DNA of 64,000 nucleotides from CAG-390 sp045546615 (GCA_045546615.1 JAZQDD010000013.1:1-64000); one strand, 5' to 3'. Positions 48,780 to 58,823 are shown, counted from the first letter of the stretch. Program-made: numbers and translations. The notes: generated by a model not told the origin, from the letters alone.

Positions 48780-51731
48780 TTATTTGTGTTTCTTTTGTTC
48801 TTTTTGAGCAGAACTATTTTGCGTCGCACCGCTTTTTGAGTTAGCCTTTTGTTGGATGCGATTCTTTCCGCCATGGAGTCCTGCGGCGATTTCGTCATTC
48901 TTTTCTGCGATCGATGCAAGAAACAGGCGTATCTTTTGGTCAAAAATGATCATGAGAGCGAATATTACAACAGATGAAATAGAGATCGTCAGTCCAAGTA
49001 CAAATGGCGTCGGGCGGTATTTCATGACTATCTGATGATATCCCGCATCTTCTACTTCGAAGCATACAAGTGCATCCAGCGTTTCCTTGGTCTCGACTTC
49101 CTCGCCGTCGACAGTGATCTTCCAGCCTTTGTCATACGGGATGGTAGTAAGGATGAGCTGATCGTCCTTCGTTGTTGTCACAGTTCCGGGCAGATAGTCG
49201 CTTGACCAGTCCCCGCGTATATCTACTTGTGTTTTTGAAAGACGAGCCATGGCGTCCTCAAATGCGGGCTTGTCGAACATATAGATTATATCAACGTTAT
49301 TTTTAACGTAGAGAACGTCATTTTCAAGCTTGACGTTGACCTTTACTTCTTCTCCCTCGGAATAAAAACCGATGGATATTATTCTGTTGTTCTCATTCGT
49401 TCCGTATGATTTTCCGTTAGCGGTGATAGCTATACGGCGGTTATAATCCGAAGGCATATAGAAGAAAGCCTCGCCTGAACGTTGAGCGGTAAAATGATAG
49501 GTAACGCTTGCGTTTTGGCTTGAATCGGACGGTTCATATTTCGTATGCCCCGCAATTGTCGACGGGCCTTTGCAGTTGCTCTCCTCGGTCTTGGTGACCA
49601 CTACGGGATCAAATGCGGTTATCTCCTCCTCGCCGAGCATCGCGCCGAGAAGCTCATTAAGTCTGAGCATCGGGGATTTGCTCGTGGAAGCAGAACCGGG
49701 TGTCATATCGTAATCAAGCACCATATCGTCTACGCCATACGCGATAGAGAGCGCATACGGATTAAGATATGCGGAATAATTTGCGCCGCCTTGCGAGATA
49801 GTGCGAAAATCCGTGGCTTCGTAATACGAAAGGAGGGATTCATCACTCGTCTTTCCTATGATGTATTTCAGTCCAAGCAAGGAATCCGAAACGGGGTTTC
49901 CGCCCTGATATTGCGTCCAATGCGAAACGGCTGTATATCCCATCCTGTTAAGGAAGTCTATCGTATCTCTGTTAAGAGTAGACGTAGAGTTCGTAAGTCC
50001 TCGGATGCGGAGAGCCATATTATCTCCCGTTTTTCTTGTTGATGTTTTCTCAAATCTGTAAAACGAGGTGTCCTCTTCAAGAATTTCGTTTGCGAGAGGT
50101 CTGAATGCGCCGATATAGTCGTTGTATGAGCTATACGATGAATAAATAACGTCATCACCGAGTTCTACACAGCAAACAAGTCCGCTTCCAAACGCTTCAA
50201 GGCAAACAAGTATACAAAGCACCAAGGATGCGTTTGCTCGGCGCTTGGATCTTGTGCAAACGCAAAGCGCCGCGCCAATGGCGATGATGGCAATTATTGA
50301 AAGCCACACGTTCTCAAGTTCTTTGAGATATTGTCCCTCGACGATTCCCGAACTTTCACGCTCAACGTATGAGCTGAACTCAAATTTTTGGGCAACGGCG
50401 ATAAAGCCGATAAGGGCGGCTCCGATAGCGCCGATAAAGCGCGTTGATGCCCGACGTATCTCGCCAAATCCCTTGTAAGCCAGCACGAGCAAAAAGAAAC
50501 AAAGCATAAAGCTGTAGCGATAGTTAAGCCAGTTAGGTTTCTGGAAACCGTGCCAGATCATATCAAGGGTATTAACAAAAAAGCTGAGAACAAAAACGGA
50601 AATAAGAACAACAGATGCTACTTTTTCGGAAACGCTGAATTTTTTGGAGCAGAAAAACAGCGGAACACAGAAAAGCGTAAGGACACCGCAATAAACGAAC
50701 GGCAGTCCTTCGGGACGCACGGTATCATACGATCCGGGGAAGAATTTTGTTAAAAAGTCAAAAATATCAAAGCGGAAGGTAAGATCAAAGTTTGGATCTG
50801 AAAAGGTGCTTTTTCCAAATTGCAGAGCATAGTAAGCGGAAAAAACAATTATTGCAGAAATTCCGACACCCAAAGCGGCAGAGCCGAACATGCGGAAAAG
50901 GGAACGGCGAAAATGAGATTTTTCTTCGTGGGGATTGTTGCGACCGTCTTCGTTGTGTGCGAAGTAATAGTAAAAGAAGTAAAGGGCAGTGTATATGCAC
51001 ACCATGTATCCAATATAGAAATTGGACAGCAGGGACATTGCCAACGATACGACAAGAAGCTTGTACTTGTAGTTTTTGATAAGCTGCTCAATACCGAGAG
51101 TAAGCAAGGGAAGCCAGATGAGCGCATCTATCCACATCGAGTTGTGCTGTTGCACCACGGCGTAAGCACAAAGCGCATAGAGGATCGAAAAAGTTACTAT
51201 CGGAATCTTTTTTGCCTTGGATGATATTTTGTGAAGATAGTATCCAAACGAAAGTCCGCAAAGTCCTGTTTTAAGCAAAAAGATGAAAAGGAGTGCTTCA
51301 AGTATCCTCTCCTGCGGGAAAAGGCAGACTATATATGACAGGGGGCTTGCGACATAATATGCGTATATGCCGCCAAATTCTCCGCCGAGCGAGCGGCAAA
51401 ATGAATACAGAAAAGATTCTTCCCCAAGCGCGGCGTTACGCAAGGCTTCGTAGAAATAAACGTATTGACCGTTAAGGTCAAGCACAAGCACAGAACCGTC
51501 TCCGAAGGGGTGTATCTTCATAGCGACGTATATGAGATAATTCAGGATAACGGGTATGAGGAAGGCATATATCAAATATGAGTATTCGCGCGGGAAAAAG
51601 CGCGCCTTGAAGCGCTCCCAACGCGTTTTTGGGATCTTGTTTTTAAAACGATTGTTTGCGCCGGCCTTGGAAAAAGCCGCCTCGTCGATTTCAAAGGATC
51701 GTTCCTTGCTTATAGCGTTTTTTTCTTTCAT
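48780..51731 (-). CDS. YfhO-family multi-pass membrane protein
   Basis: About 983 residues from the ATG at 51731 (AAGGATA upstream; a TTG six bases earlier was rejected). Some 12-13 membrane helices occupy residues about 35-560, with LYGQYV-like DLNGQYVYFYEALRNAALG near 75 and QQHNSMWIDALIWLPLL, YfhO hallmarks. A large extracellular beta-rich domain (about 570-900) and a final helix (about 925-945) follow. Bacillus YfhO is implicated in glycosylation of lipoteichoic acid, so a GT-C-like glycosyltransferase role is likely. Second gene of the DUF951-ruvAB operon. Confidence 0.88.
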   Translation of the reverse strand: MKEKNAISKERSFEIDEAAFSKAGANNRFKNKIPKTRWERFKARFFPREYSYLIYAFLIPVILNYLIYVAMKIHPFGDGSVLVLDLNGQYVYFYEALRNAALGEESFLYSFCRSLGGEFGGIYAYYVASPLSYIVCLFPQERILEALLFIFLLKTGLCGLSFGYYLHKISSKAKKIPIVTFSILYALCAYAVVQQHNSMWIDALIWLPLLTLGIEQLIKNYKYKLLVVSLAMSLLSNFYIGYMVCIYTALYFFYYYFAHNEDGRNNPHEEKSHFRRSLFRMFGSAALGVGISAIIVFSAYYALQFGKSTFSDPNFDLTFRFDIFDFLTKFFPGSYDTVRPEGLPFVYCGVLTLFCVPLFFCSKKFSVSEKVASVVLISVFVLSFFVNTLDMIWHGFQKPNWLNYRYSFMLCFFLLVLAYKGFGEIRRASTRFIGAIGAALIGFIAVAQKFEFSSYVERESSGIVEGQYLKELENVWLSIIAIIAIGAALCVCTRSKRRANASLVLCILVCLEAFGSGLVCCVELGDDVIYSSYSSYNDYIGAFRPLANEILEEDTSFYRFEKTSTRKTGDNMALRIRGLTNSTSTLNRDTIDFLNRMGYTAVSHWTQYQGGNPVSDSLLGLKYIIGKTSDESLLSYYEATDFRTISQGGANYSAYLNPYALSIAYGVDDMVLDYDMTPGSASTSKSPMLRLNELLGAMLGEEEITAFDPVVVTKTEESNCKGPSTIAGHTKYEPSDSSQNASVTYHFTAQRSGEAFFYMPSDYNRRIAITANGKSYGTNENNRIISIGFYSEGEEVKVNVKLENDVLYVKNNVDIIYMFDKPAFEDAMARLSKTQVDIRGDWSSDYLPGTVTTTKDDQLILTTIPYDKGWKITVDGEEVETKETLDALVCFEVEDAGYHQIVMKYRPTPFVLGLTISISSVVIFALMIIFDQKIRLFLASIAEKNDEIAAGLHGGKNRIQQKANSKSGATQNSSAQKEQKKHK

Positions 51732-51750
51732 GATCAATATCCTTAATTTT

Positions 51751-51954
51751 TTAAATGTTATTTTCTTCGTTGGAAATGACTTTTTTTATTAACCCGTCGA
51801 GTTTCTCTCGGCCGAGTGTCATATCGCGCCCGCAACCCGAGCAGATCACGCGGACCTCGCTTCCCGTGCGAAGCACCTTGAAGCGATTTTCGCCGCAGGG
51901 GTGATTTTTTTTAAAAACCAACGTGTCTCCGACATTAAATTTTACGATTTTCAT
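51751..51954 (-). CDS. DUF951 family protein
   Basis: 67 residues. Family pattern: VGDTLVFKKNHPCGENRFKV, then VICSGCGRDMTLGREKLD. The three cysteines (HPCG, CSGC) may hold zinc. Small basic beta protein, function unknown. First gene of the minus-strand operon; it faces ruvC across 176 bases of AT-rich DNA with two promoters. Confidence 0.88.
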   Translation of the reverse strand: MKIVKFNVGDTLVFKKNHPCGENRFKVLRTGSEVRVICSGCGRDMTLGREKLDGLIKKVISNEENNI

Positions 51955-51988
51955 AAATAGATTTTCCTTGGAAACATAAATTTAATAT

Positions 51989-52017
51989 ATTATACCATAA
52001 ATAATCTTAAGAGTAAA
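51989..52017 (-). promoter_or_regulatory. promoter of the DUF951-yfhO-ruvAB operon
   Basis: On the minus strand TTTACT (plus 52012-52017), a 17-bp spacer and TATAAT (plus 51989-51994). Confidence 0.65.
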
Positions 52018-52066
52018 CAAAAAAATTGTAAAAAATAAAAATATTAGAAAATATATAGGAAAATAT

Positions 52067-52095
52067 TTGACTTTATAGTTGTTTAGTGTTATAAT
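52067..52095 (+). promoter_or_regulatory. promoter of ruvC and the following genes
   Basis: TTGACT (52067-52072), a 17-bp spacer and TATAAT (52090-52095), 35 bases before the ruvC start. No LexA-type box is evident. Confidence 0.75.
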
Positions 52096-52130
52096 ATAAA
52101 TTGGTTTATTATTTTTGAAAGAGGCTATTT

Positions 52131-52634
52131 ATGAGGATTTTGGGAATAGACCCCGGACTTGCAACGATTGGTTGGGGTGTGATAGATACCACGGGTACAA
52201 GGCATAAGGCTGTCGCGTACGGAGCTATCATAACTCCTGCGGGTATTCCGACCGAAAAAAGACTTGCTCAAATTTTTTCAGAGCTTGAAGCGATAATTAA
52301 AAAATATCAGCCCGAGGTCATGTCGGTGGAAGAGCTTTTCTTCAACACCAACATTACAACGGGCATCCGCGTGGCTGAGGCGAGAGGCGTTATACTCCTT
52401 TGCGCTGAAAAATGCGGACTGGAATTTGCTGAGTACACACCCTTGCAAGTAAAGCAGGCTGTTGTCGGCTACGGCAGAGCAGAAAAAAAGCAGGTCATTA
52501 CAATGGTCACTATGCTTTTGTCGCTTCCCAAGCCCCCAACACCCGACGACACGGCGGATGCGCTTGCCATCGCCGTATGTCACGCTCACACGGGCGGCTC
52601 TCGGATAGCAAAATATTATAACGGACGGATTTAA
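52131..52634 (+). CDS. ruvC: Holliday junction resolvase RuvC
   Basis: 167 residues. Acidic catalytic residues of the RNase H-like fold are in RILGIDPGLATIGWG (Asp7), SVEELFF (Glu), and PDDTADALAIAVCH (Asp pair). Cuts Holliday junctions bound by RuvAB. RBS GAAAGAGG. First in a long plus-strand run; two bases separate it from the methyltransferase. Confidence 0.95.
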   Translation: MRILGIDPGLATIGWGVIDTTGTRHKAVAYGAIITPAGIPTEKRLAQIFSELEAIIKKYQPEVMSVEELFFNTNITTGIRVAEARGVILLCAEKCGLEFAEYTPLQVKQAVVGYGRAEKKQVITMVTMLLSLPKPPTPDDTADALAIAVCHAHTGGSRIAKYYNGRI

Positions 52635-52636
52635 AA

Positions 52637-53515
52637 ATGTGGATTGCAGATAAATGGAATGACTATGAGCTTATAGATACAGCAGATGGCGAAAAACTTG
52701 AAAGATGGGGCAAATACGTTCTTATTCGCCCCGATCCGCAGGTGATTTGGCATACCGATAAAAAGCACAAGGGGTGGAGAAGCGCGGATGCTGTTTACAG
52801 CAGATCCTCGTCCGGCGGCGGCTCATGGCGCGTAAACAAGCTCCCCAAAGAATGGAATATCTCCTACCGTGATTTGAGATTTGTTATTCGTCCTATGGGA
52901 TTTAAACACACAGGTCTTTTTCCGGAGCAGGCGGCGAATTGGGATTGGTTTTCCAAACTCATCAAGGAAAGTGCCGGACCTATAAAGGTGCTTAACCTTT
53001 TTGCATATACGGGCGGAGCAACGATTGCCGCGGCTGCCGCAGGCGCGTCTGTGTGCCATGTTGATGCATCAAAGGGAATGGTGGCGCAGGCAAAGGAAAA
53101 TGCCGCGCTGTCGGGACTTGCCGATGCCCCCATAAGATATATCGTCGATGACTGTAAAAAATTTGTCGAGCGCGAATTGCGCCGCGGAAATAAATATGAT
53201 GCGGTGATCATGGATCCGCCCTCTTACGGAAGAGGTCCGTCGGGAGAGGTCTGGAAAATCGAGGACTCCATTGATTCTCTCGTAACGCTCACCGCGGGAC
53301 TTTTGTCGGACAAGCCTTTGTTTTTCCTTATAAACTCATACACAACGGGGCTTTCCCCTCTCACGATGAAGTACATTATTGACGCCCGCATCACCTCGGT
53401 GCGCGGCGGAAGCTGTCTTGCGGGTGAGCTTGCGCTTCCCGTGAGCGCATCGGGAGGACTTTTGCCCTGCGGATCGTCGGCTCGCTGGTGCGCCGTGGGA
53501 GGTGAACCGCAATGA
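52637..53515 (+). CDS. class I SAM-dependent methyltransferase (RlmI/RlmK-like)
   Basis: 292 residues. SAM motif I VLNLFAYTGGATIAAAAAGA (about 118), acidic loop VDASKGMV, and catalytic motif DPPSYGRGPSGEVW (about 193). Methyltransferase domain of the RlmI/YccW type but without the PUA domain; a short beta N-terminus (about 1-70) replaces it. Substrate is probably rRNA, not certain. Its stop overlaps the ecfA1 start by four bases (ATGA). Confidence 0.86.
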   Translation: MWIADKWNDYELIDTADGEKLERWGKYVLIRPDPQVIWHTDKKHKGWRSADAVYSRSSSGGGSWRVNKLPKEWNISYRDLRFVIRPMGFKHTGLFPEQAANWDWFSKLIKESAGPIKVLNLFAYTGGATIAAAAAGASVCHVDASKGMVAQAKENAALSGLADAPIRYIVDDCKKFVERELRRGNKYDAVIMDPPSYGRGPSGEVWKIEDSIDSLVTLTAGLLSDKPLFFLINSYTTGLSPLTMKYIIDARITSVRGGSCLAGELALPVSASGGLLPCGSSARWCAVGGEPQ

Positions 53516-54399
53516 GTCATCTAATAGAAACCAAGGATCTTTGCTTTTCCTATGATGACGAGGAAAACGTGGATTCGGGAAGCAGACTTGAGGGTAAATA
53601 TGCTCTTTGCGGGGTAAATATCGCCATCGACAAGGGTGAGTTCGTAGCCATCGTCGGACGAAACGGCTCGGGAAAATCCACCTTTGCAAAGTTATTGAAT
53701 CTTGTGCTTGAGGCGACATCGGGTGAGGTATATATCGACGGCAAACTTGTGTCTGCGGATATGAGCGACGAGGAGTTGCTTGACCTGCGCCGCAGGGTTG
53801 GAATGGTGTTTCAGAACCCCGATAACCAGCTTGTCGCGACCATTGTGGAGGAGGACGTTGCCTTCGGCCCCGAAAATCTCGGAATTCCTTCAAAAGAAAT
53901 CAGGGAGCGAGTGGATGCCGCGCTTGAGCTTGTAGGAATGACCGAATACGCGCGGCATGAGCCGCACAGACTATCGGGCGGTCAAAAACAGCGAGTAGCC
54001 ATAGCCGGCATTATCGCAATGATGCCCGAATGTATGATTTTTGACGAGTCTACCGCAATGCTTGATCCTTCCGGACGCGCAGAGGTAGTGAATGTCATGG
54101 AAAAGCTCGTCAGAGAAAAAGGGATCACCGTTATAAATATCACTCACCTCATGAATGAAGCGGCTCGCGCAGATCGCGTTATCGTTATAAACGAGGGCAA
54201 GGTTATCGGTGAGGGAACGCCCGCGGAGATCTTTACAAACACCGCCCTTGTGCGCGAGGCGGGGCTTGAGCTTCCGCAATGCGCCGCGCTCCTCGGAGAG
54301 CTTCGCGCAAGGGGGCTTCGAATTGACGGCGCGGGAATAACCCCAGACGAATGCGCCGATATAATCATGAAAAAACTTAAAAACAGAGAAGAAGAATGA
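53512..54399 (+). CDS. ecfA1: energy-coupling factor transporter ATPase EcfA1
   Basis: 295 residues. ABC ATPase with GRNGSGKSTFAKLLN (Walker A, about 46), Q-loop VFQNPDNQLVATIVEEDVAFGPENLG typical of ECF A-proteins, signature LSGGQKQRVAIAG, Walker B CMIFDESTAMLDPSGR, and H-loop NITHLM. Note Ser in DEST for the usual DEPT/DEAT. Works with EcfA2 and EcfT to power several substrate-binding S proteins (group II ECF). No S-component gene is in this cluster. Confidence 0.95.
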   Translation: MSHLIETKDLCFSYDDEENVDSGSRLEGKYALCGVNIAIDKGEFVAIVGRNGSGKSTFAKLLNLVLEATSGEVYIDGKLVSADMSDEELLDLRRRVGMVFQNPDNQLVATIVEEDVAFGPENLGIPSKEIRERVDAALELVGMTEYARHEPHRLSGGQKQRVAIAGIIAMMPECMIFDESTAMLDPSGRAEVVNVMEKLVREKGITVINITHLMNEAARADRVIVINEGKVIGEGTPAEIFTNTALVREAGLELPQCAALLGELRARGLRIDGAGITPDECADIIMKKLKNREEE

Positions 54400-55262
54400 A
54401 CAAAAAAATCGAGCTCAGGGACGTTTCCTACGTTTACGGAGAAAGAACTCCGTTTGAGATAACGGCTCTGAAAAATGTTAATCTGAATATAGAAGCAGGC
54501 TCGGTTACGGGAATAATCGGACATACCGGTTCCGGCAAATCTACGCTTGTGCGTCTTTTCAACGGTCTTGAAAGACCTGCCTCGGGCAGTGTTTTGCTCG
54601 ATGGTGAGGACATTTGGGCAAATCCGAAGGAGATCGGAAAGATACGTTTTCGGGTTGGGCTTGTAATGCAATATCCCGAGTATCAGCTTTTCGAGGAGAC
54701 CGTCGCCGCTGATATCGCATACGGACCGAAAAATATGGGACTTGATGACGATGCTGTCAAGGCAAGAGTTAAAAAGTATGCCTCGCTTGTAGGACTTTCC
54801 GAGGATGACCTTCAAAAATCGCCCTTTGAACTTTCGGGCGGACAAAAGCGCCGCGCCGCTATAGCGGGAATAATGGCAATGAAGCCCGAGGTGCTTGTTC
54901 TTGACGAGCCTGCGGCAGGACTTGATCCCGTGGGTAGAAACCTCATTTTTGACGCCATCGAGGAATATCGCACCGTAGAGGGAGCTACTGTTATCGTCGT
55001 ATCGCACAGCATGGAGGATATGGCTGTGCGTTGCCATCGCGTGATAGTAATGTCAGACGGTGAGGTCGTTGCCGAGGGGACTCGTGACGAGGTCTTTTCA
55101 GACGCGGATAAGCTTGTCTCCGTCGGTCTTGACGTTCCCGAGATAACAAGGCTTGCAATGCTTTTGTCCGCGCGCGGATTTGACTTCGGTAAAACCGTAT
55201 ATACTGTTTCCGATGCCGCAGACGTTCTCTGCCGCGCTCTTTCGGGAGGTGACGGAAAATGA
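54396..55262 (+). CDS. ecfA2: energy-coupling factor transporter ATPase EcfA2
   Basis: 288 residues. Walker A GHTGSGKSTLVRLFNGL (about 43), Q-loop VMQYPEYQLFEETVAADIAYGPKNMG (the tyrosine-rich EcfA2 form), signature LSGGQKRRAAIAG, Walker B VLVLDEPAAGLDPVG, and H-loop VVSHSMEDMA. Overlaps both neighbours by four bases. Confidence 0.95.
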   Translation: MNKKIELRDVSYVYGERTPFEITALKNVNLNIEAGSVTGIIGHTGSGKSTLVRLFNGLERPASGSVLLDGEDIWANPKEIGKIRFRVGLVMQYPEYQLFEETVAADIAYGPKNMGLDDDAVKARVKKYASLVGLSEDDLQKSPFELSGGQKRRAAIAGIMAMKPEVLVLDEPAAGLDPVGRNLIFDAIEEYRTVEGATVIVVSHSMEDMAVRCHRVIVMSDGEVVAEGTRDEVFSDADKLVSVGLDVPEITRLAMLLSARGFDFGKTVYTVSDAADVLCRALSGGDGK

Positions 55263-56083
55263 AAAATATATCACTCGGTCAGTATTATCCTACAGGCTCC
55301 GTTATACACAGGCTTGACGGCAGGATAAAGCTGATACTTGCCATTATACACATAGTTTCCTCATTTCTTTGCAGGAGTCTTGCTTCATTTGTATTTCTTT
55401 TTGCGGGAACTCTTGTTCTTGTTTTGATAACAAAGATACCGCTTGGTGTTATAATGCGCTCGGTCAAGGCTATCATATATATCCTCATGATCACCTTTAT
55501 GCTTAACGCGTTTTTCACCGTTGGCAGTGGCGAGCCGCTGTTTTCGGTATGGATATTCACGCTTTATACCGAGGGCATCTGGAATGCGGCATTTATGGCG
55601 TTGCGCATACTCTCGCTCATACTCGGAACAAGTCTTTTTATATCTTATACAACAACGCCTATTCAGCTTACGGATTCGATAGAATCGCTCCTTTCTCCGC
55701 TGAAAAAAATAAAGGTTCCCGTCCACGATTTTGCAATGATGATGTCGATTGCGCTCAGATTTATTCCTACGCTTTCTGACGAGACCGAGAGGATAATGAC
55801 CGCACAAAAGGCGAGGGGAGCTGATTTTACGACCGGCTCGCTCGTCAAGCGCGCAAAGGCGCTCATTCCTGTTCTTGTTCCGCTGTTCGTTTCGGCATTC
55901 AGACGTGCCGATGAGCTTGCAACGGCAATGGAATGCCGCTGTTACCACGGAGGAGAGGGAAGAACCAAAATGACTGTCCCCCATCTCCACGCAGCAGACT
56001 TTGCGGCTCTCGGTCTTATGATAGCTTTCAGCGCAGGGCTGGTGTTGTTGAATAACGTTGATTTCATTTATAAAATGGCATGA
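55259..56083 (+). CDS. ecfT: energy-coupling factor transporter transmembrane protein EcfT
   Basis: 274 residues. Membrane helices near 28-70, 105-130 and at the C-terminus; two coupling-helix motifs of the A-R-G type that contact the ATPases are seen in MTAQKARGADFTTGS and TAMECRCYHGGEGR. The second has ECR where ARG/ARC-like forms are usual. Starts with GQYYPTGSVIHRLDGRIKL, the common EcfT opening. Overlaps truA by four bases. Confidence 0.93.
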   Translation: MKNISLGQYYPTGSVIHRLDGRIKLILAIIHIVSSFLCRSLASFVFLFAGTLVLVLITKIPLGVIMRSVKAIIYILMITFMLNAFFTVGSGEPLFSVWIFTLYTEGIWNAAFMALRILSLILGTSLFISYTTTPIQLTDSIESLLSPLKKIKVPVHDFAMMMSIALRFIPTLSDETERIMTAQKARGADFTTGSLVKRAKALIPVLVPLFVSAFRRADELATAMECRCYHGGEGRTKMTVPHLHAADFAALGLMIAFSAGLVLLNNVDFIYKMA

Positions 56084-56838
56084 AGATCTTTTTGAAAATA
56101 AAGTATGACGGAAGCGCATACGGCGGATATCAGGTACAAAAAAATTGCCCGACGATTCAGAAAAAGCTGAATGATGCAGCAGAGTCGCTTTTTGGGTATG
56201 AATGTGACGTTACGGGATGTAGCCGCACTGATGCGGGCGTTCACGCCGAATGCTTTTGCGCGACCATCTCAAAAAAAGGAGAAGCAGGGCTTACGACTTC
56301 TATCCCCGTTGAAAAGCTCCCATTCGCACTAAATGTCAGATTGCCGGATGATATTGCTGTTTTTTTTGCGGAGTGGGTTGATGAGAGCTTTCACGCAAGA
56401 TACGGCGTAAAGGAAAAAACTTATATTTATAAGATCCACAATGCTCCCGCGAGAGATCCGTTTTTGCGCAATAGGGCGTGGCATGTTCCAAAACGCTTTT
56501 CCGACGAGGCTGTTGCGGCGGCGGATAAAGCCGCAAGGCTGTTTTGCGGCAGGCACGATTTCACGTCCTATATGGCTGCAGGCTCAAAGGTCACGGATGC
56601 TGTTCGCAACGTAAAAAGCGCTTCTGTGACAAGGTGCGGTGATATCATCACCTTTACCGTTACCGCCGATGGTTTCCTCTATAACATGGTACGCATTATG
56701 TGTGGCACGCTTGTGGAGGTCATGGAAGGCGCACGCAGTGCAGAAGATATACCACAGGTCACCGCCGCCGCCGACCGTCGCGCGGCAGGACGTACCGCAC
56801 CCGCACACGGACTTTATCTTTACGATGTGAAATATTGA
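56080..56838 (+). CDS. truA: tRNA pseudouridine(38-40) synthase
   Basis: 252 residues. Starts ILKIKYDGSAYGGYQVQ. The catalytic Asp lies in GCSRTDAGVHAE (about 47), with HDFTSYMAAGS, FLYNMVRIMCGTLVEV, and the end motif AAGRTAPAHGLYL. Modifies positions 38-40 of tRNA anticodon arms. The ecfA1A2T-truA linkage is common in Firmicutes. Confidence 0.95.
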   Translation: MKIFLKIKYDGSAYGGYQVQKNCPTIQKKLNDAAESLFGYECDVTGCSRTDAGVHAECFCATISKKGEAGLTTSIPVEKLPFALNVRLPDDIAVFFAEWVDESFHARYGVKEKTYIYKIHNAPARDPFLRNRAWHVPKRFSDEAVAAADKAARLFCGRHDFTSYMAAGSKVTDAVRNVKSASVTRCGDIITFTVTADGFLYNMVRIMCGTLVEVMEGARSAEDIPQVTAAADRRAAGRTAPAHGLYLYDVKY

Positions 56839-56853
56839 TTTTAAGGAGTTTTT

Positions 56854-58089
56854 ATGGCACTTATCGCTTGGAAAAAGAAAAAGACCGTCTCCGAGGCTGA
56901 AAAGAAAGAGGCTATACGCAACATTTTTGGCGAGGAGGGGGAATATAATAAATTTTATGACACCGTTTCCGCCGCTTACCGTGTTGCGGAGTTTGCGCTT
57001 TTGGCTGTGTTTCTTTTCTACGTAATTTATTCCGCGATCTCAAACGTCGGCAATATAACATACGAGAAGTTTGATTATATAATCAGAAATTTTGCCGTTT
57101 CTTTGGATGAAAATTCCGATTATACGTCATCGATCTTCTATAATCCCGATGACGAGGCTGTTTTTTCTCTTTTTGGCGGGGGTATCGTTGTTTGTTCTGA
57201 CTCGGAGGTCGAGATATTTTCCGCCACGGGACGAAAGACTTGCGCGGAGCGCCACGGATACGTTTCTCCGCGTCTTGCGGTTTCCGATAAATACGTTATC
57301 GCTTACGAGGAAAATGGCACCGAATATTCCGTGTACAATACCTTCTCAAAGGTGTATTCGGAAACGCTTCAATATCCGATAAAGGGAATTTGTGTTTCGG
57401 ATGACGGTTATTATGCGATAATAACCCGCACGGATGAATATATCGGCGCGGTGGCTCTTTACGACTCATCTTTTAAAATGATAAACCGATATCTTAAAAA
57501 TGCACATATCGTATCGGTCGATATTTCCGATGACGGCAGAGTGGCTGTTACAACACTTGGGGTAGATTCTTTGGGTGGATTTGTTACCGAGGTAACTACC
57601 TCTGTGATCGGAGAGAAGGATGTGGTTTCCACCGTACAGTATAGCGGAGCGCTTCCGTTGCGTTCTGTCTTTACTGACAACGGTTTGATGCTTGTTTGCG
57701 AGGATCGCGTTGTGTTTTTTGATCAAAACGCAACAAAGGTCGCAGAGTATAGCTATCCGCAAGGCGAGCTTGCAAAGCTTGAGATATCCCGAAGTGCGGT
57801 TCTTGTTATTATAAAGGGCGATGCTATGAAGAAAGAGAATACCGCGCTCGTGATAGATTCAAGCGGAAAGCGTGCGGAATGTAAAACCGAAGGTACTGTT
57901 ATATCAGCAGCTCTTTATGGGAGCAGCGGTTATGTTCTCACAGAAACGGGTATATATACTTTAGGTGAAGACAAATACGGCTTTACTGAAATACAAGGAG
58001 CGTTGTCGGGTGACGAGATCATTGCCTATGCTCAAAACAAACTTTACTATTGCGGTGCATCGAGCGCCAAAGTTATAGAAACAGAATAA
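56854..58089 (+). CDS. single-pass membrane protein with WD40-like beta-propeller (DUF5711-like)
   Basis: 411 residues. A charged N-terminal cytoplasmic tail (LIAWKKKKTVSEAEKKE) and one helix (about 45-65) precede an extracellular all-beta region with repeated blades (DYTSSIFYNPDDEAVFSLFGGG; SVDISDDGRVAVTTLG). Resembles the clostridial DUF5711 proteins, whose function is unknown. RBS AAGGAG. The stop is 14 bases before the CvpA gene. Confidence 0.78.
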   Translation: MALIAWKKKKTVSEAEKKEAIRNIFGEEGEYNKFYDTVSAAYRVAEFALLAVFLFYVIYSAISNVGNITYEKFDYIIRNFAVSLDENSDYTSSIFYNPDDEAVFSLFGGGIVVCSDSEVEIFSATGRKTCAERHGYVSPRLAVSDKYVIAYEENGTEYSVYNTFSKVYSETLQYPIKGICVSDDGYYAIITRTDEYIGAVALYDSSFKMINRYLKNAHIVSVDISDDGRVAVTTLGVDSLGGFVTEVTTSVIGEKDVVSTVQYSGALPLRSVFTDNGLMLVCEDRVVFFDQNATKVAEYSYPQGELAKLEISRSAVLVIIKGDAMKKENTALVIDSSGKRAECKTEGTVISAALYGSSGYVLTETGIYTLGEDKYGFTEIQGALSGDEIIAYAQNKLYYCGASSAKVIETE

Positions 58090-58103
58090 AAGAGAGGTTT
58101 ACT

Positions 58104-58823
58104 ATGAATTGGATTTTTGATATTCTTTTAGTCGTTATTTTCGCTCTGATCGTTTTTGTTGATACAAAACGCGGTTTTGTCAAGGCTGTTTGGGGATTCG
58201 CGAGAGCCGCGGCGTCCGTTATACTGTCTTTAATGTTCGGAAGCGCAGTAGGTTTGCTTTTTAACAAGATATTCGTCCTTAATACCGTTACGAATACAGT
58301 CTACGCTGCTCTTGAACCGGTAATCGGTCTTACCAACGGTTCATATAATATTTCGGCGGCATTTGAAGGAAACGCGGGTTTTGCAGATCTTTTGTCGCGC
58401 TTTGGCGTTACTGCTGAGAGTCTGCAGGCAAAATACGGCGAGGTTGCTAACGCTACACAGGACACTCTCCGTGAGATGGCTGAGTTTATTGCCAAGCCCA
58501 TAGCTGATACGCTTTCCACTATCCTTGGATTCGTCGTTGTCTTTTTCGTTTCTATGATAGCTCTTTATATAGTCGGCAAGGTTGTTGACTTGCTTGCAAA
58601 GCTCCCTGTTATAAAGACTCTCAACTCATTCCTCGGAGCTGTTTTTGGCGCGGCAAGCGGCTTTATCTACATATGGATAATTTGTCTTGTTCTCAGCATG
58701 GTTATTGAATATAGAGTCGCAGGTCAAACAACGGACAGCCTTGTGCTTATGGTAAGAGATTCACATTTGTTTAACTTCTTTTGCAAGTTTTCGCCGGTCG
58801 ATTTTATCCATATAGGTTTATGA
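58104..58823 (+). CDS. CvpA family membrane protein
   Basis: 239 residues. CvpA pattern: ILLVVIFALIVFVDTKRGFVKAVWGFARAAASVILSLM (first two helices with the G-R/KRGF turn), then two more helices around 150-205 (LPVIKTLNSFLGAVFGAASGFIYIWI). The loop between helices 2 and 3 is longer than in E. coli CvpA. Function poorly known (colicin V export, envelope integrity). RBS GAGAGG. Confidence 0.88.
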   Translation: MNWIFDILLVVIFALIVFVDTKRGFVKAVWGFARAAASVILSLMFGSAVGLLFNKIFVLNTVTNTVYAALEPVIGLTNGSYNISAAFEGNAGFADLLSRFGVTAESLQAKYGEVANATQDTLREMAEFIAKPIADTLSTILGFVVVFFVSMIALYIVGKVVDLLAKLPVIKTLNSFLGAVFGAASGFIYIWIICLVLSMVIEYRVAGQTTDSLVLMVRDSHLFNFFCKFSPVDFIHIGL